A stretch of 64,000 nucleotides of DNA from Chimonanthus salicifolius (GCA_013350335.1 CM023533.1:26332869-26396868), one strand, 5' to 3'. Counted from the stretch's first letter, positions 22,902 through 36,003 are shown. Translations and numbers: made by a program. Notes: generated from the letters alone by a model not told the origin.

Positions 22902-25900
22902 ATGGAGAAGAAGAAGAGATTTGCAGTGCTCTTGTGTGCAGAGGATTCAGAGTTCGTGAAGAAGAAATATGGGGGGTATTTTGGGGTGTTTGTGGGAATG
23001 CTGGGAGAAGAAGGAGAGGCCTGGGATTTATATAGGGTCTCTCTGGGAGAATTTCCTGAAGACGAAGCCCTCAATTCCTACGAAGGCTTTGTCATCACCG
23101 GAAGCTGTCATGACGCCCATGGAAACGACGTCTGGATATGCGAGCTCATCTCCCTCTTGAAGAAACTCGATTCCATGCGCAAGAAACTTCTCGGCTTCTG
23201 TTTTGGCCACCAGGTATGATCGTTTCCTTCTTTTTCGTTTTCACTTCACAGAAATCACAGAAACACCGAAATGGGGATTTCGTTTGATGTTTGAGATTGA
23301 AGAAACCAACAACATTCCCGGCACCAAATCCTATCAGTTTGGATGTGGATTTGGGGCGGAAAATCCTGGAAAATCCTTATATTTGGAAATGTGATTCAAT
23401 GTACGCTAGTCTCCTCCTCGTGTTTGGATTGGAAAGGGTGTCCTTTTTGATAGAATTTACGCTTGATCGTTGGATCTAGGATTGTCAACAGATTTTTCTC
23501 ATTTGTTTAATGGGTGACTGGCAACAAGCCCAAAAGTAATCAACTGTTAAAAACAAACCTTTTGTAGATCTAATACAGTCCATTGAAATCAACAAGGAAG
23601 ATGATAAATTTTTCGTTTAATATTTCCAATCTGATTTATCATTTCAATGAATTAACTTCATGTTATCTTGTTGGTGATGAGATTTTATAAGATAGTTCAC
23701 TTGGTGCCACTTGTTAAAAAAATGAACACTCGTGACGATTATGTGTCCACCTAGACAAAAAAAAAGAAGTTGACGAATCTCCATTCTGGGCCCATGAAAG
23801 CTCATGATCGAGGGTCTGTTTAGAACATGTTTTCACCCGGTTTCACCTGTTTGGTGTTTCCTTCTTAGGAAGAGTTTTCGCCTTCTTCTAGTAACTGGGG
23901 AAAGGACATGATTGGATGCTTCATTCACAATTTTATTTCAATTTAACGGTGAATCTTTCTCCTGAAGAATAACATTTGAGTATGCCACAAATGGCTGGTC
24001 TAGATTTGTATATCAATTTTTGGCAGAAGGGCCATGTACACCCAATTTACGGTGAAAAAAAAGGATAAATTACTAAATATATTAATTTTAATTTATTTTT
24101 TATTCATTTTATAATAATTTACTTTTTATTTTTGAATTATGAGTTACGATGATATAAGTCTAAATATTGATTGATATGTATTGTATACATATTGACTGAT
24201 ATTCACGATATCAATCGATATGTCCATCATATTAGCAGATAACAACTTCATTAAAAAAAAAAAGGAGGAGAGAGAAACGAAGCCTGAGATGATCTAATGA
24301 GTCTTATTATTTTAAATTGTTTGATAACTTTTTATCAATAGTTTAAATCATGTAATCCGTCAAACTTACTTTTTATCATGGTATTGGACCTACTCTCTCA
24401 CATGACTTTTGAGAGAATTTTTCTGCTTAACACGTGTAGTCAGAGTGTCAGACATTATTAAATTTTGAATAACCAATAGGGAACTAGTTTTAAAAAATTG
24501 AAAATTAAATTTATTAAGATTCACAGTACTCAATTTCCTTCCAGGTTATTTTGGGCATCCAGTTTTTAAGGCATGGTATTAGTTCAACTCGTTACCTCAT
24601 ATTTTAGAAGTAGAATATTTTGAATTCAAGCTTTCATGACCTAATTTTAGTATGTCATATGGATAGTAGATTCATCTGTAGGAGTTTTATATTGGGTATC
24701 CTACAATTTTTTGCATGTAAATTTAAAAAAAAAATACCTTAAATATTGGTTTATTTGTATTATGTAATAGTATTAGGATAATTTTTGTATTGTTTTTTTC
24801 AAAGCCTACTGAAGAAGAATGTATGCACATGGGGTACAGGTGCTTATTGAAAAAGGAATCTTGGGACATTGGCCTATTCTTTTTTTCATGTTCTTTTACT
24901 TTTAGAAGAGAAAAATTAAAATATAAGATTTAAAGATAGTTAATTCCAATAACTTGATTCAAATGACAGAAAATAGCATATGGAGCTGGTTTTCAATCTA
25001 ATCCATGAACATTGTTTGTAATTTTGTGTCGTCTGTGGTGTATGTCCCATTAAAAATCAATTTTAAAGATTATAATAATATGTAGTTATCTGTCATTTAT
25101 TGAAGTTGCCCATATTGAGAACTCGTCTCAAGAAGTAGAAGTCTTGAGTTCGATTCACGATTGTCTAAAGGGTCACTACTCATAGTATGAATAAGTATAT
25201 GCAGGGAGGTGAGAATTAGTTAGGTGAGACCATCTTCACACTTGGATAAAAAAAATTGGTAAAGTAAACTCATAAATACTTCCAATATATGTGCCATCAC
25301 TTTTTTTATCTATTTAAACATAAACATTAGATGCAAAATGAGAAAATTCTCAATATTTTTGCAGATCCTGGGCCGGGCATTGGGTGGAAAGACAGGCCGG
25401 GCAATCAACGGATGGGATATTGGAGTGACAACTATCAACATGTCTCCCTCAAAGCTACTATCGAACTTCCAAATCCCTTCTTTGCTCACCATATTTGAAT
25501 TCCATCGTGACGAGGTTCGTAATAGAAATTACCTAACAAAAGTTACAGTATTAAGTATTTTTCCTTGTGAAGTAGTCTCTGTATAACCATACATATTGAT
25601 GGATTAATGGACATTCTTATTCAATCGTTGATGGTCATTCCGATTGATGGATCATCATGAAGTTGCCATTTTCATCAATGAATGCTTCCATTTTAAGCAA
25701 TTCAAAGTGAAGTTCAAGTTTTGGTATGGTATCTTACATATAATTAATAGTTCCTCCCTGATTTCTTTATTTCTATTTTAACAATTTCATATGGACGAAG
25801 GAATGGATGGGACTTGAATGATGATGATGATGGCGACTAATATTTTGATCCTTTGGCTTGAATGAAGGTTTGGGAATTGCCTCCATGTGCAGAGGTAATG

Positions 25901-27457
25901 GCGTGGTCGGAGAAGACGGGGATCGAGATGTTTTCGGTGTGGGGACCACATAATGGGTATCCAAGGCCATCCTGAATACACCAAAGACATACTCTTGCAC
26001 CTCATTGATCGTCTCCAAGAGCACAGTCTCATTCAAGTACGGACCTTGTCATTTCCTCTATACAGTCATTTTCAGTGTGCCATTGGAAGGCTTTAAATCC
26101 AATTTAATGTGAGCATAAGATGTTTTTGGATTTATAGTAGGATTTAGACATTACTCATCCTGAATTCAATCGAGTTTAACGAGTAAAACGAAAATTTGAA
26201 AAAGCTCAATGAGATAGATACTCTTAATTGATTGTTTTTTTTTTAATCTTAGATTTTAAACTTGGATGCACCACCATCTTGAGCAAATATCATTTGCAAG
26301 AATTACTACCACGAAATGGGCAAATGGCATGCCAACAATTCATAACACAACCCTGCATTTTTCTGGAAGTTTGCTGCAAAATTGGTTGGGCATTTTTGGA
26401 TGTATGTAGAGAGATGAATGGTGTATAACAGGCCGGTTGCCAGTAGCTCCGGCGAGTTGTACTCATTTCTCTTTCTCTCTCTCTGTTTTCTTCTTGAGGG
26501 GTTTGGCGTTCTCAAAAGGATATTTAAAAATGCCAAACGCATATTGCGACATACAAACCAATGGATAGAGACAAATATGATTGTTTATCAAACTCTTGCT
26601 CATCCACCACAAAATTTTGAAAAGATTATGATGGGTTTGCCCCACAAACTTTGTACTTCATCTACCATACATCTTTTAAAAAGAAAAAAAAGAAAGAGTG
26701 AAGACCAGGAATTCACTTTAAGAAATAGGAATTTGAAATTCGATTCTCAATCTATTTCAAAATGTCACTCCCTTTATCGTCACTCCCTTTTATCATGTTT
26801 ATGGTATGTATAATTAAAAAATTTACACATGTCTCAAAAATTAATCAAGAGAGATACGTAAATATTTTGAGCTTTAAAAAAAAAGTTATGTGTGTTATTC
26901 GCATAAAGACACTGAAATACTATCTAATCACCTTTCGTTACTTTACATTTGTGCCACGTTCCACTTTTATTAAAAAATGATTTCCTGGATTTGTACTTGT
27001 GCAAAAGACACCTGCTTACTGTTGAAAATTAAAATACAGGCATGCATTTGGCATCACTTGCTGACAGTACACCTGCATGTGTATTGTCATCTTGCACATG
27101 AAGTCAGAAACGTGGCCATAAAAATTGGAAATTTTCTGCTTATCTTCTTCCACCCTATATTTCCAAAATTTGGGATGTCTCATTGGATAATATTATATAA
27201 CACTAGTCGAACATTATTTATATATTTCTGCCAATACTGAGTACAGGTCTTCCAAGTTCCAATTGCTGGGTTACATGTGCCTCTTCTTTTACTCATTTTT
27301 AGATAAAATAAAAGATTATTTGATTGGTTTGTTTGATCTTGTGTGGCAGAGTTGTCATGTTGAAGTGGCAAAGGCAAGTTTGGAGGCATATGAACCTGAT
27401 AGAGAGGCATTGGAAAGGCTCTGCAAGGGCTTTCTCAAGGGTCCCTCTCTCTTGTAG
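22902..27457 (+). CDS. GGP: Gamma-glutamyl peptidase-like protein (class I glutamine amidotransferase fold), frameshifted in exon 3
   Basis: Exons are 22902-23213, 25365-25514, 25868-26036 and 27350-27457, with GT-AG introns in phase 0. Without the frameshift the product would be about 245 residues, close to the roughly 250 of plant GGPs. These cytosolic enzymes remove the gamma-glutamyl group from glutathione conjugates (glucosinolate, camalexin and glutathione turnover in Arabidopsis). Exon 1 has DSEFVKKKYGGYF, ITGSCHDA and, at its end, the nucleophile motif GFCFGHQ (Cys near residue 101). Exon 2 has NGWDIG and EFHRDE. Exon 3 begins VWELPP and should carry the catalytic GHPE motif, followed by YTKDILLHLIDRL. 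The last exon ends CKGFLKGPSLL. Exon 3 is 169 nt where phase requires 168. One extra base within about 25935-25944 shifts the frame, and a TGA at 25973-25975 overlaps the HPE codons. As written the protein stops after 189 residues without its His-Glu pair. This is either a real inactivating mutation or a base error in the assembly. The start is the first ATG in frame with the conserved N-terminus. Confidence 0.9.
23214..25364 (+). other. GGP intron 1 with a SINE and a degraded MITE relic
   Basis: This 2.15-kb intron separates the GGP exon that encodes the nucleophile from exon 2. It contains a SINE copy at 24569-24737 and a decayed hAT-like stretch near 24145-24290 (words such as ATCAATCGATATG and a purine run GGAGGAGAGAGAAA, also seen in the CGGCCG MITEs). 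The rest shows no coding signal. Confidence 0.7.
24569..24737 (+). mobile_element. tRNA-derived SINE, family 1, diverged, in GGP intron 1
   Basis: Contains ATTAGTTCAACTCGTTACC, a decayed B-box TTGAATTCAAGC, CATGACCTAATTTTAGTATG, TTTTATATTGGGTATC and CATGTAAATTTAAAAAAAAA, in family order with many substitutions. Confidence 0.7.
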
Positions 27458-27652
27458 CGATTAGTTCTTCTACTAAAATGTTACTGTACATGTACTGGTT
27501 GGGACATTAGGAGGGTCTAAATTGATCCAATCTTTAATATTTAGATTTCCTTCTTTACTTCCAGTGCTTGGCAATGATATATGCTGCTTCCTGTAATCCT
27601 CTGCACCAATTATAAAGTCAGTTCCTTCATCTTGTTGATCTATATTTTTTTT

Positions 27653-27658
27653 AATAAA
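27653..27658 (+). promoter_or_regulatory. Possible poly(A) signal of GGP
   Basis: AATAAA lies about 195 bp after the GGP stop codon, in a T-rich stretch. The distance suits a plant 3' UTR, but the hexamer is common in this AT-rich DNA. Confidence 0.3.
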
Positions 27659-27882
27659 GTCACATAGTTTTCAAAAATCAAACTTCAACCCTCCATTCAA
27701 TATACGTTTATTAAAATACACATTTTAAAAAAATACTTTTCTAGCAAACAAATCATTATCATTCTTAATGAAATCTACTTGTAAATATTGAAAGAAAGGG
27801 TACATCATAAGAAAAAGAAATCATCAATAACTTGATTAATTCAGGTTAAATGTGATTTTTATAGACCACTGTTCAAGAGAAG

Positions 27883-28000
27883 ATATTTCTAAGAAATCCA
27901 CCACTCACTTATTAAAGTCTTAGAAATGCTAACAAATATTTATATTTCTAAGAAATCCACCACTCACTTATTAAAGTCTTAGAAATGCTAACAAATATTT
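27883..28000. repeat. Near-identical 59-bp tandem duplication
   Basis: ATATTTCTAAGAAATCCACC through TTAGAAATGC and AACAAATATT occurs twice with 59-bp spacing and almost no differences, downstream of GGP. The identity implies a recent event. Confidence 0.93.
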
Positions 28001-28359
28001 TAACATATTAAATGGGCCCATGAGCCTTATCATATTAATGATTTAGTAGTAGTTTGAAATTTATAATAATATTTTTAATTAGGATAAGATCAAGATGGGC
28101 TTGAGACTTCTCTACTAATATAATCCAAAATTTTGAAATGGAATTAGTTTATATATTTTTATTGAATTTATAACCCAAAGCCAAATATTTCAATTGCACA
28201 AAGGTAAAATCATGACTCTGCATACTGCCTAGTGCTAGTGGAATCCAACAATAGAATAGATACTGCCTTTGGTTTTTGTCATCTTCCCTCCTGTCCATTT
28301 AAAAATTAAAGCAACAAGTTTAGAGTTTAAAGATTGACGATATAATGGAACTTTTTCTT

Positions 28360-28500
28360 GATTTACACATGAGAAACATTGAAATATCTAATGTAAAATC
28401 TTTATGGATAAATCTATTATTTCTAGATTAAACTAAGATTAGACTATCAGAGCTTGAACCCATAATCTCTCACTTCGACAACCAGTTAAAATACACACAT
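28360..28500 (-). mobile_element. tRNA-derived SINE, family 1, minus strand, diverged
   Basis: On the plus strand it reads GATTTACACATGAGAAA, TAAAATCTTTATGG, AGAGCTTGAACCCATAATC and TCACTTCGACAACCAGTT, which is the reverse of the family order (tail, body, B-box, A-box). Located downstream of GGP. Confidence 0.65.
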
Positions 28501-31020
28501 ATGATAAAAGTAATATTTTTATTATTATAGTGTTATCTATCTACGTATCACCCACCATTTTCTCAATCCTGGTCCTAATAAGCATCCTATACGAATCAAC
28601 CAATATAAAATTAAAATATCTCTACCCATAGAGTGGAAGAAATCTTAGGTCCAAACTGAATTAATTATTAATCTTCGTTTGTATGGGATTTTTCTATTGT
28701 AAGTTTGACGTGAATAAAAAAAGAAAGAGTTACACAACAATTTGTATGAGTCACGTTTGTGAACATTAGTAAATGATTTGAAATGACAAGTGATCGATGA
28801 TGGGAGGAACATTAGTAACCATTTTGTCGTCACCAAAATATGTATCTACACGATATGCTTATAATAACAAAATGCGAATTATTATTATCTACACTGATAT
28901 GCTTTGATACTCCTAACATGTAATTATGCTTCAATTATGCTTAGTATTTTCATAATGGGCATTAGAGAGAGAGACAGGGGTTGTAACTATCAAATTATTT
29001 GTTTTTATGATCCAAAGTAGGTAAGAAATCATTATATAAAAATTAGAATTTAAACATATTTCATAAGATTTATTGATGAATTAAAGATGTAGAGGCCAGA
29101 GTCTTTAATGGGGCCATCAAAAGCATTAATGGACCTATTACAGATCAAAAAGACTTTCTTTTTTTATGGATCAGGAAAATTCTATGGTGGAGCTAATATA
29201 ATTTTTTTTTTTTATAAGTGTGGAAACCCATCGAGCCCACATCGTAGCGATTATAGGTGAAATCTAATTTCATAGAGCAAATATGAATTTATTTGTTGGA
29301 TTTTTGCTTCAATTGCACCAAAGAACCAATAGAGGTAAAAGAGGACCTCGTGAGATTTCCAACGCATCCAACTTCAAATTGGCTAGAGTTCTAATTGGAG
29401 AAATATCAACCAAACAACTTTGCATGGTGACTTGGACTTCCAAATGACACCAATTTGGACCTATTGCTTGCATCGCAGCCACATATACAAAAATTAACCT
29501 CATCAGCCAACTCATTGTATAGATGGAAGCCACATAATGGTGACATGGCAAGAATCTCACGAAAGAAGTAATTGCTTTGGGCGCATGGAGCAAAGGAGAG
29601 GAAAGTTTTCATTTTGGAAATTCCAATTTAGTAAGGGAATCACTAACAAAAACATGGTTTGACTTTGCAGACATATTTAAGATACTAAACGATATAGAAA
29701 TTTTATAAATTTAAATTCATTGGAAATCTTATTCAATTAACTTTCCAACAAACCCAAATTTGCATAATTCTGATATTCTTAAAAGAAGTTATGATCATTT
29801 TTGTAACGAGGTGTCGGTGAATGATGATAAACTGTAGTTTTTAAAAATCTTTCTATTTTTTCAACTATGAATCTCTATAAATTAAAGGCATGGACGTACT
29901 CACAAATCTATAGTTCAATCTAAATTGAAAGCTTTGAGCTTTGGTTTCTCTCATTTGTTGTGAGTTCTTATTTATTTTCTTTTTAAATTAACTTTGAGTT
30001 TATATTTAATTTAGTTTCAATTTACACAAGTGTTCATTTGCATTTTGAATTTTAAGTGTTCACTTAATTGCATTAAGATCACATGATTGGAATTGAAAGT
30101 CACCTCTTGGAAGAATTTTGTATGATGTCTATTTGTCCTTGAGCGTATGACCTCATCTCATTCTTCCGATAAGAAGTTGGGGTTTTGACTCATCTTTTTG
30201 AAGCTCTGTTTGCCATTAATCAGAGTGAATTATCAATAAACGTATTAAGTCGATATTGGTCTAAAGGTCTTTTGAGACATCGGAGTTCTTTGAGTCCGAA
30301 TTCTCTCAAAATTTATCAAATTAACGAATCAAATCTTGAGAAATTCTTCGTTTTAAAAAAAATATATATATATGGTTATAGATAAACATTAAATTTATCT
30401 AAACTCGATCATACACTGCATCACTGTTCACATTATTTCCTAACCATTAAAAGTAAAGTTTGACAAAGTTGCTGATAGAGACAAGCAATCCAAGGATGAT
30501 GCACGTGGCACCCCCTCCTCTGTAGTCTGTACTGAATTCTAAAAGAAGAATGATAACAGCACAAGCAAGTCACCATAGCGCCACATGGTGAAGCCCAGCC
30601 AATTGCCATAACCATTCGATTCAGTCCACTATGCCAAGATGGTGCCATTGTGGTGACATTCACCTACCCACACTTGTGGTCTGTGGTCCACCATTCCATT
30701 CTTGCCCAAAATAAATCTCTTTCACATCAGCACTTGTGGTCTGGTTAGAGATTAGTAGCAACAACAAGTTAGGGTTTTCTCTAAAAATGACACTAGTTAT
30801 TCGAGTAGGAAAGAAAATATCTCTAAAAAACTGGAGGATGTAAAATGAGAATATTTTCTTTTCTTTTTTTGAGTTTTAATTTATCAAATATAAAATCAGA
30901 AAAAGAAATGAATGCTTCCAGTTTTAGATTACTCAGGTGCTACTTTAAGAAAAAGTATCTTCACAAAATAAGATTTTTTCCTCTTATAATTTCTCACTTG
31001 TAATTATCAGAATAGAAAAA
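28501..31020. other. Intergenic, no recognisable gene
   Basis: AT-rich DNA between GGP and CLT. A minus-strand frame at 29309-29593 and others here show no domain motif. A T run at 29202-29214 could mark an old retroposon tail, but no element could be delimited. Confidence 0.5.
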
Positions 31021-31152
31021 CTCTTACAAGAGAAATCACTAGCATTTAGATGAGGGTTAAATTTTGCAGGAATTATCTGGAATTAACTCTTACAAGAAAA
31101 ATCACTAGCATTTGGATGAAGGATAAATTTTACAGAGATTACATGAAGTTAC
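31021..31152. repeat. Two-copy 66-bp tandem duplication
   Basis: CTCTTACAAG followed by AAATCACTAGCATTT and GGATGA/AGATGAG, then TAAATTTTGCAG or TAAATTTTACAG, starts at 31021 and again at 31087. Confidence 0.85.
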
Positions 31153-31767
31153 CTTTGATCAGGGGTTATCCTACGTATTATAAATAACTTTTACTTAAAA
31201 AAAGTTATCAAAAGTGGAAAAGAAAGAGGTCAAAAGTTGATTTTTTATCTATATCCGTTAGTTATCAAATAAGAGTAACGAGGGTTAACCTCTCATTATC
31301 CTTACACCTCCCTCTTCCAAACACAGTATTAAAAGTAGAATCTCACAACTTAGAGACGTTTCCCCTTAACTTCAAATACACTGAGTCTACATTAGTGAGA
31401 GGAGAATATGAAATACTCTAGATAATTTTCTCTTTTTGGCAGAAGAATGAATGAGCAGAAATCTTTATTTCTTTATAATCAATTGATAAGCCTACCTAAA
31501 AGGAGGCTAAAAAATTTCTCAACCAACTATAGAATAAATGGATTTGACATTGGTAATGATAAAGTCTTGAATATAGGTCTACATTTTGTGCAAGTGAAAA
31601 GGTTTCTATTGGGCCAAGTCTCCATCCCTAACCTTATCGAAGATTTTCTACCAGTCCAAACACCTAAAGGTGGGGAGGGAATCCATCAGTTCTATCTTCT
31701 TGAATTAGAAATTTTGATCATGAGGAATTTTTAATTCTAATTAAGACTGTAATATTTTGAACGATAT

Positions 31768-31900
31768 GCATCCGGCACTTAATATGGAGGTTGCGTGTTA
31801 AAATCTTAACCGGCACACTTAATTAAAATAACTTTATTTTTTCTGTATTTACACATCTGGTGCCTTTTCTATTATTATATTAACCTTTAAAAAAAAAAAA
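31768..31900 (+). mobile_element. Short non-LTR retroposon with 11-bp target duplication
   Basis: TTGAACGATAT is repeated exactly at 31757-31767 and 31901-31911. The 133-bp insert starts GCATCCGGCACTTAATATGG, includes CATCTGGTGCCTTTTCTATT and ends in a run of A. It is probably a SINE or a strongly truncated LINE. Confidence 0.8.
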
Positions 31901-32832
31901 TTGAACGATATCTCTAAAAATATACTCTCTCTGTCATATTTTAGTTGTCTGATTTAAAAAATTTAAATTGTTTAAGGAAAGGCTCTTAAAAAGCTTATGA
32001 ACTTCTCTCCAACATCCTATAACTTTTCCAAAATGCATTTGAAACAACTATTTTGAAACAGTTCCAAAATGCATATGACACAACTAAATTAAAACAGAGA
32101 GAGTATAATTTAACTTAGATCTAGATTGAAAAAAAAAAATCAGAATTTCTTTATTTCGACCTAAATTTATTACTAGAGCCTGTCATCTAAACAGTGGATG
32201 TAGTCCACCAGCTCTATCCACTGTCCCCAGCCAGAGGTGGTTGGTCATCTGTCAAACACCCATTCCTCTAGTGGAACGTCTGGCCATTTAAAATGATGAA
32301 ATTGACAACTTTTTATTTTTTATAGTTTTAATCTGTTTTATTATTTTAAATTCAATTGACTTAATTTTTTATAAATGGCTAATTCACCATCATTGATCAG
32401 ACTCGGAGATTAAAAGACCATTATCTGCCATCTTTCCAGACTCGTGCAAATTAGAATAAACATATAAGTGTCAGTGGAAACCTCTTTTATGATCAAGGTG
32501 TTAAAATTTTTTAGAGCACTTTATTAATCTTGGGACATAGGGACATATTTATATGTCTTCAGTGTATTTCTATAGGAAATTATTTTTCAGAGAGAATGAA
32601 AATTAAAGTCAAAACTTCTATTTTTTTAGACAAATTCATGATCATTCCTCGAACTCTTTTGAGTTAAGTGTCAATGGAATTTATTGAGGTGTGAGAAAAT
32701 TAACAAGGCTCCACTCATGCGAGGAGATTCACACGTGTCTATGAAACTTTTCACTAAAGTAACTTTAAAAATACTCTTACTGAACCTTGGTCTGACAATC
32801 AAGACTCTTGCATGCGGCAACAAGGTCTTGAG

Positions 32833-33226
32833 TAGGGCTGCAGATCGAGTCCGATTTTGCCCTGACCTGCACGATTAAACCTGAAAAATCATATGGGTCG
32901 GATTGAGAATTTTGAGTCAGTAAGTTGGATTGAATTGAGAAGACAAAAACCCACATGAAATTCGGTTGAGTCAGATTGAGAATTTTACAAGTTAAGTCGA
33001 CCCGACCTAACACAATCCGACTCGACCCTGCTAAAATTAGGTTAAAATTGTTTCAGAATGCAGGTCGGGTCAGAATTTGGATTGAGTCGGGTTAGAATTC
33101 GGGTCGGGTAGGTTTGAGAAGTTTGATTTGAGAATTTGGATCGGATCAGGTCGGGTTTCATATATATCAAAATAGTCGGATTGGGTTTTAAAGAACCCGA
33201 CCAGGCCGACCCGAGTTGCAACCCTA
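32833..33226. mobile_element. hAT-like MITE, GGGTCGG family, copy 3
   Basis: Starts TAGGGCTGCAGATCGAGTCC and ends CCCGAGTTGCAACCCTA, with a perfect 8-bp duplication GTCTTGAG (32825-32832 and 33227-33234). The interior contains many GGGTCGG, GATTGAG and GTCGGGTT words. Confidence 0.87.
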
Positions 33227-33234
33227 GTCTTGAG

Positions 33235-35903
33235 GTCAATTTCTGGCCAGCCCTTTTGAGATATTATCAGTGGATATGTACAGAGTAAATTCTCGTTGCT
33301 TTAACCTGACATGTATGTGTAAGAAAACGTGCACATATCTTGACTAACTAGTCGGACCAGACATATAAACAGGTTCTATCATTATATATATATATACTCT
33401 TTCCTGATTTTACTAACGCGACCAATTAAAAAAATTCTCTACCCTCTTTCTAATAAAGACCCACGTCACTAACTTTCCATTTCTTTGTCCTATGTCATCA
33501 CTGTGATGAACACTTATTTAATGCATAGACATGTACAACATAAGCACAGTATAAGGTTCCGTTAATAATAAATTTAAATTGTTAAAATTATTTTTATTAT
33601 GTTCATCTGATACAATTTTAATATTAAATTAATCATAATAAATAAAAGTATTCAAGTGATATAGTTTATTCTTATATTAAAAAATAAAGACTTTAAACAT
33701 TCAATGACTCTCGTTTTAAATATTTAATACTCAAGATAATAATGTATTCCCTTATTTAAATCTTTATATTATAAGGTGGAATCTACCCTCGGACTGTGTG
33801 ACTGTTGAAAACTTGAAATGGAGATCTGCAAGACCTCCGCTAATTCATAATACGTCATTATAAATGCCACGTGCATGTCTCCATCCCTTGCTTTTTTCCT
33901 ATCCGCTTAATCATCTTATTTAAATATAAAATTATTTTTAAAACTTTAAATAATTAATTTAAATTATAAGAGAAGTCTCCTTACAATATTTAAATTGTGC
34001 AAAAAGATTAATTTCTTTGCAAAAACTTGCACTTAGAATTAGTCATGCTTTTAAAAGGTAAAGAAGCTATAAATTCTAAATTAATTAGATAATTCTAAAG
34101 ATAATTCCAATTGTAATATGATGTGGGCATTAAATCCGATAAGTCCGACAATGACCTAATCGAGGCCCAGTTTGACGGGACCGACAAATTGACCCATCCC
34201 ATTTATGCCCGGATTGATGGAGGGAAACATGGGCCTTATACACATGCATCAGACCAAGGGTTCATTGGACCCAATTTAGGCTACATGGGCCAAATTTGAC
34301 CCAGAAGTCACTCAACCAATGCACTTGGCATTCCCTTGAGATTATATATATAAAAGAGAGACAAAAACAAAAAGGACAAGTGCACTTGGTAGCCAGTGGA
34401 TTCAACGTGTTCAACACAGTGGGCATGTCCACTTTCATTGGCCTTCAACGTTGTTTAACTCAGCTGGATTTGTTGGTTTCAAACCAACCGATCCCTGCTT
34501 TGAATGCCATTACACTTGCTGTTTTTTTTTAAAAGAAGAAAAAAAATTCTTTCTCAATAGAAAGAGAGACCGTCAAACAGTATCTAGATAAAAAGAAAAA
34601 AGAAAAGAATACTGGGCTTTAAAAAAATTCAGTAGTCTGCTGGGTCCAAAACCAGCCAAAGCCTGCGTGTGGAATGTGTAAATCCTAGGCTTGCAATAAA
34701 ACAGACCTGGTTTTCTGAACCCAAGTGGGTTTTGTTGGGCTGCGTTCCACCAAGTGTGGTGTTAAGACTACAGTGAGTGGGCCGGGTTGTTTGAGCCGAG
34801 CAGCAACTTTGTATCAAACCCAAACCGCAAAATTCAGACGACTTGCTGGGTTCTAACAAGGCCTGCAGACGCTGTGTACTGGTTCAACACAGTGGGGCCG
34901 TGGATCTGCACACACCCGGTGACATGCTACGTGCTTAACTAAGTAGAATTTGGGATCCAAACAACCAGAGCCGGCTGAACTTGTGGTGTAAAATTGAACA
35001 GCAGATCAGTCAAATGAGCCCCAATGGGTTTTTTGGGCCTGTAAACTCAGAATAATGTCTAGGCGAACTGTTGAGTTCCCAAGTAAAACTGTGCTGGAAC
35101 TGTGCTAAGAACCCAGTTGGATCTGCATATCAGGCAGTACGGCCTATATCCAGGCCGGCCCAAAACCAGTAGATAGGGCCTGAAGCGTTGATGTTTGGGC
35201 CGCTGAGAAAAAACAACTAGAGGCACTGATCTTAGTTGCTATAGTACAGCACGAGTCAAACACAAAGGACAACATTGACTGAATTTTGTGTGAATCAGCT
35301 ACCCACTAGTCCATCTCGCCAAAGACCAGGGTGAAGCTGAGTGTCTCACTGAAGTATAATTTTATTTTACAATTTGTATTGGAGATAGTGTTCCTTTATC
35401 TTTTTTATTAGCCAATCTACTAGATGTGATTAAGTAATATAATTACATTGAGAATCATTCAGACTCACAATTAGCTAATATAATTGAGTCATGAGTTCCC
35501 ATGATTTAATTTAAATTACATAATATTTGAAAACATAGTAGAGTTTAGTTATTTTACAAAATTGAAGAAATAATTACTTATGTAATAATTTAAAATATAG
35601 TCTCATGAAACATCCATAGATATTTAAGTAAAATAGACTCTTTAATTAAAAATAGTCAAGTAGGACTCATGAATACCTTGGTATTAAAAAAAAAGACTAT
35701 TTAAATGGAGTTCTACACCAATTGTCGATTTTATCTATTCAAATTTATATTTTATAATCAATATAATGAATATGTTTATCTTAATTTAATAAAATTAGTG
35801 TATTTAATTAAATATTGTATTATTCAAGTCAAATTTAAGCAATGAGCCCCGGTGACTTTCCAGTTTCATTCGAGTGATCATGTGTGTCGATGTGCATTGA
35901 TTA
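33235..35903. other. Intergenic region upstream of CLT
   Basis: An AT-rich part (33.3-34.1 kb) is followed by a relatively GC-rich part (34.1-35.3 kb) with loosely repeated words such as TTCAACACAGTGGG (34410 and 34883) and GGGCC. This suggests a decayed repeat. No frame with recognisable similarity was found. Confidence 0.5.
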
Positions 35904-35909
35904 CACGTG
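35904..35909 (+). promoter_or_regulatory. G-box CACGTG upstream of CLT
   Basis: A perfect palindromic CACGTG lies 115 bp before the CLT start codon. In plants this core binds bZIP and bHLH factors. It is the only evident regulatory motif in this promoter region, and its function is an inference. Confidence 0.4.
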
Positions 35910-36003
35910 CGGCAGATACTGAATCCCCTCACGACGATGCAGCCGTTAAGTCAAAACTCAAAACCCGAAAATCCTGAAAAAGAATAAAATTCTGAATCCT
36001 CTA

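Noticed and set aside
29309..29593. 94-codon minus-strand frame with several Trp/Cys residues
   Set aside because: No recognised motif. Upstream and downstream DNA give no continuing exons or retroelement domains.
34140..35330. GC-richer block with repeated TTCAACACAGTGGG words, considered as an LTR element
   Set aside because: No paired terminal repeats, primer-binding site or target duplication could be identified.
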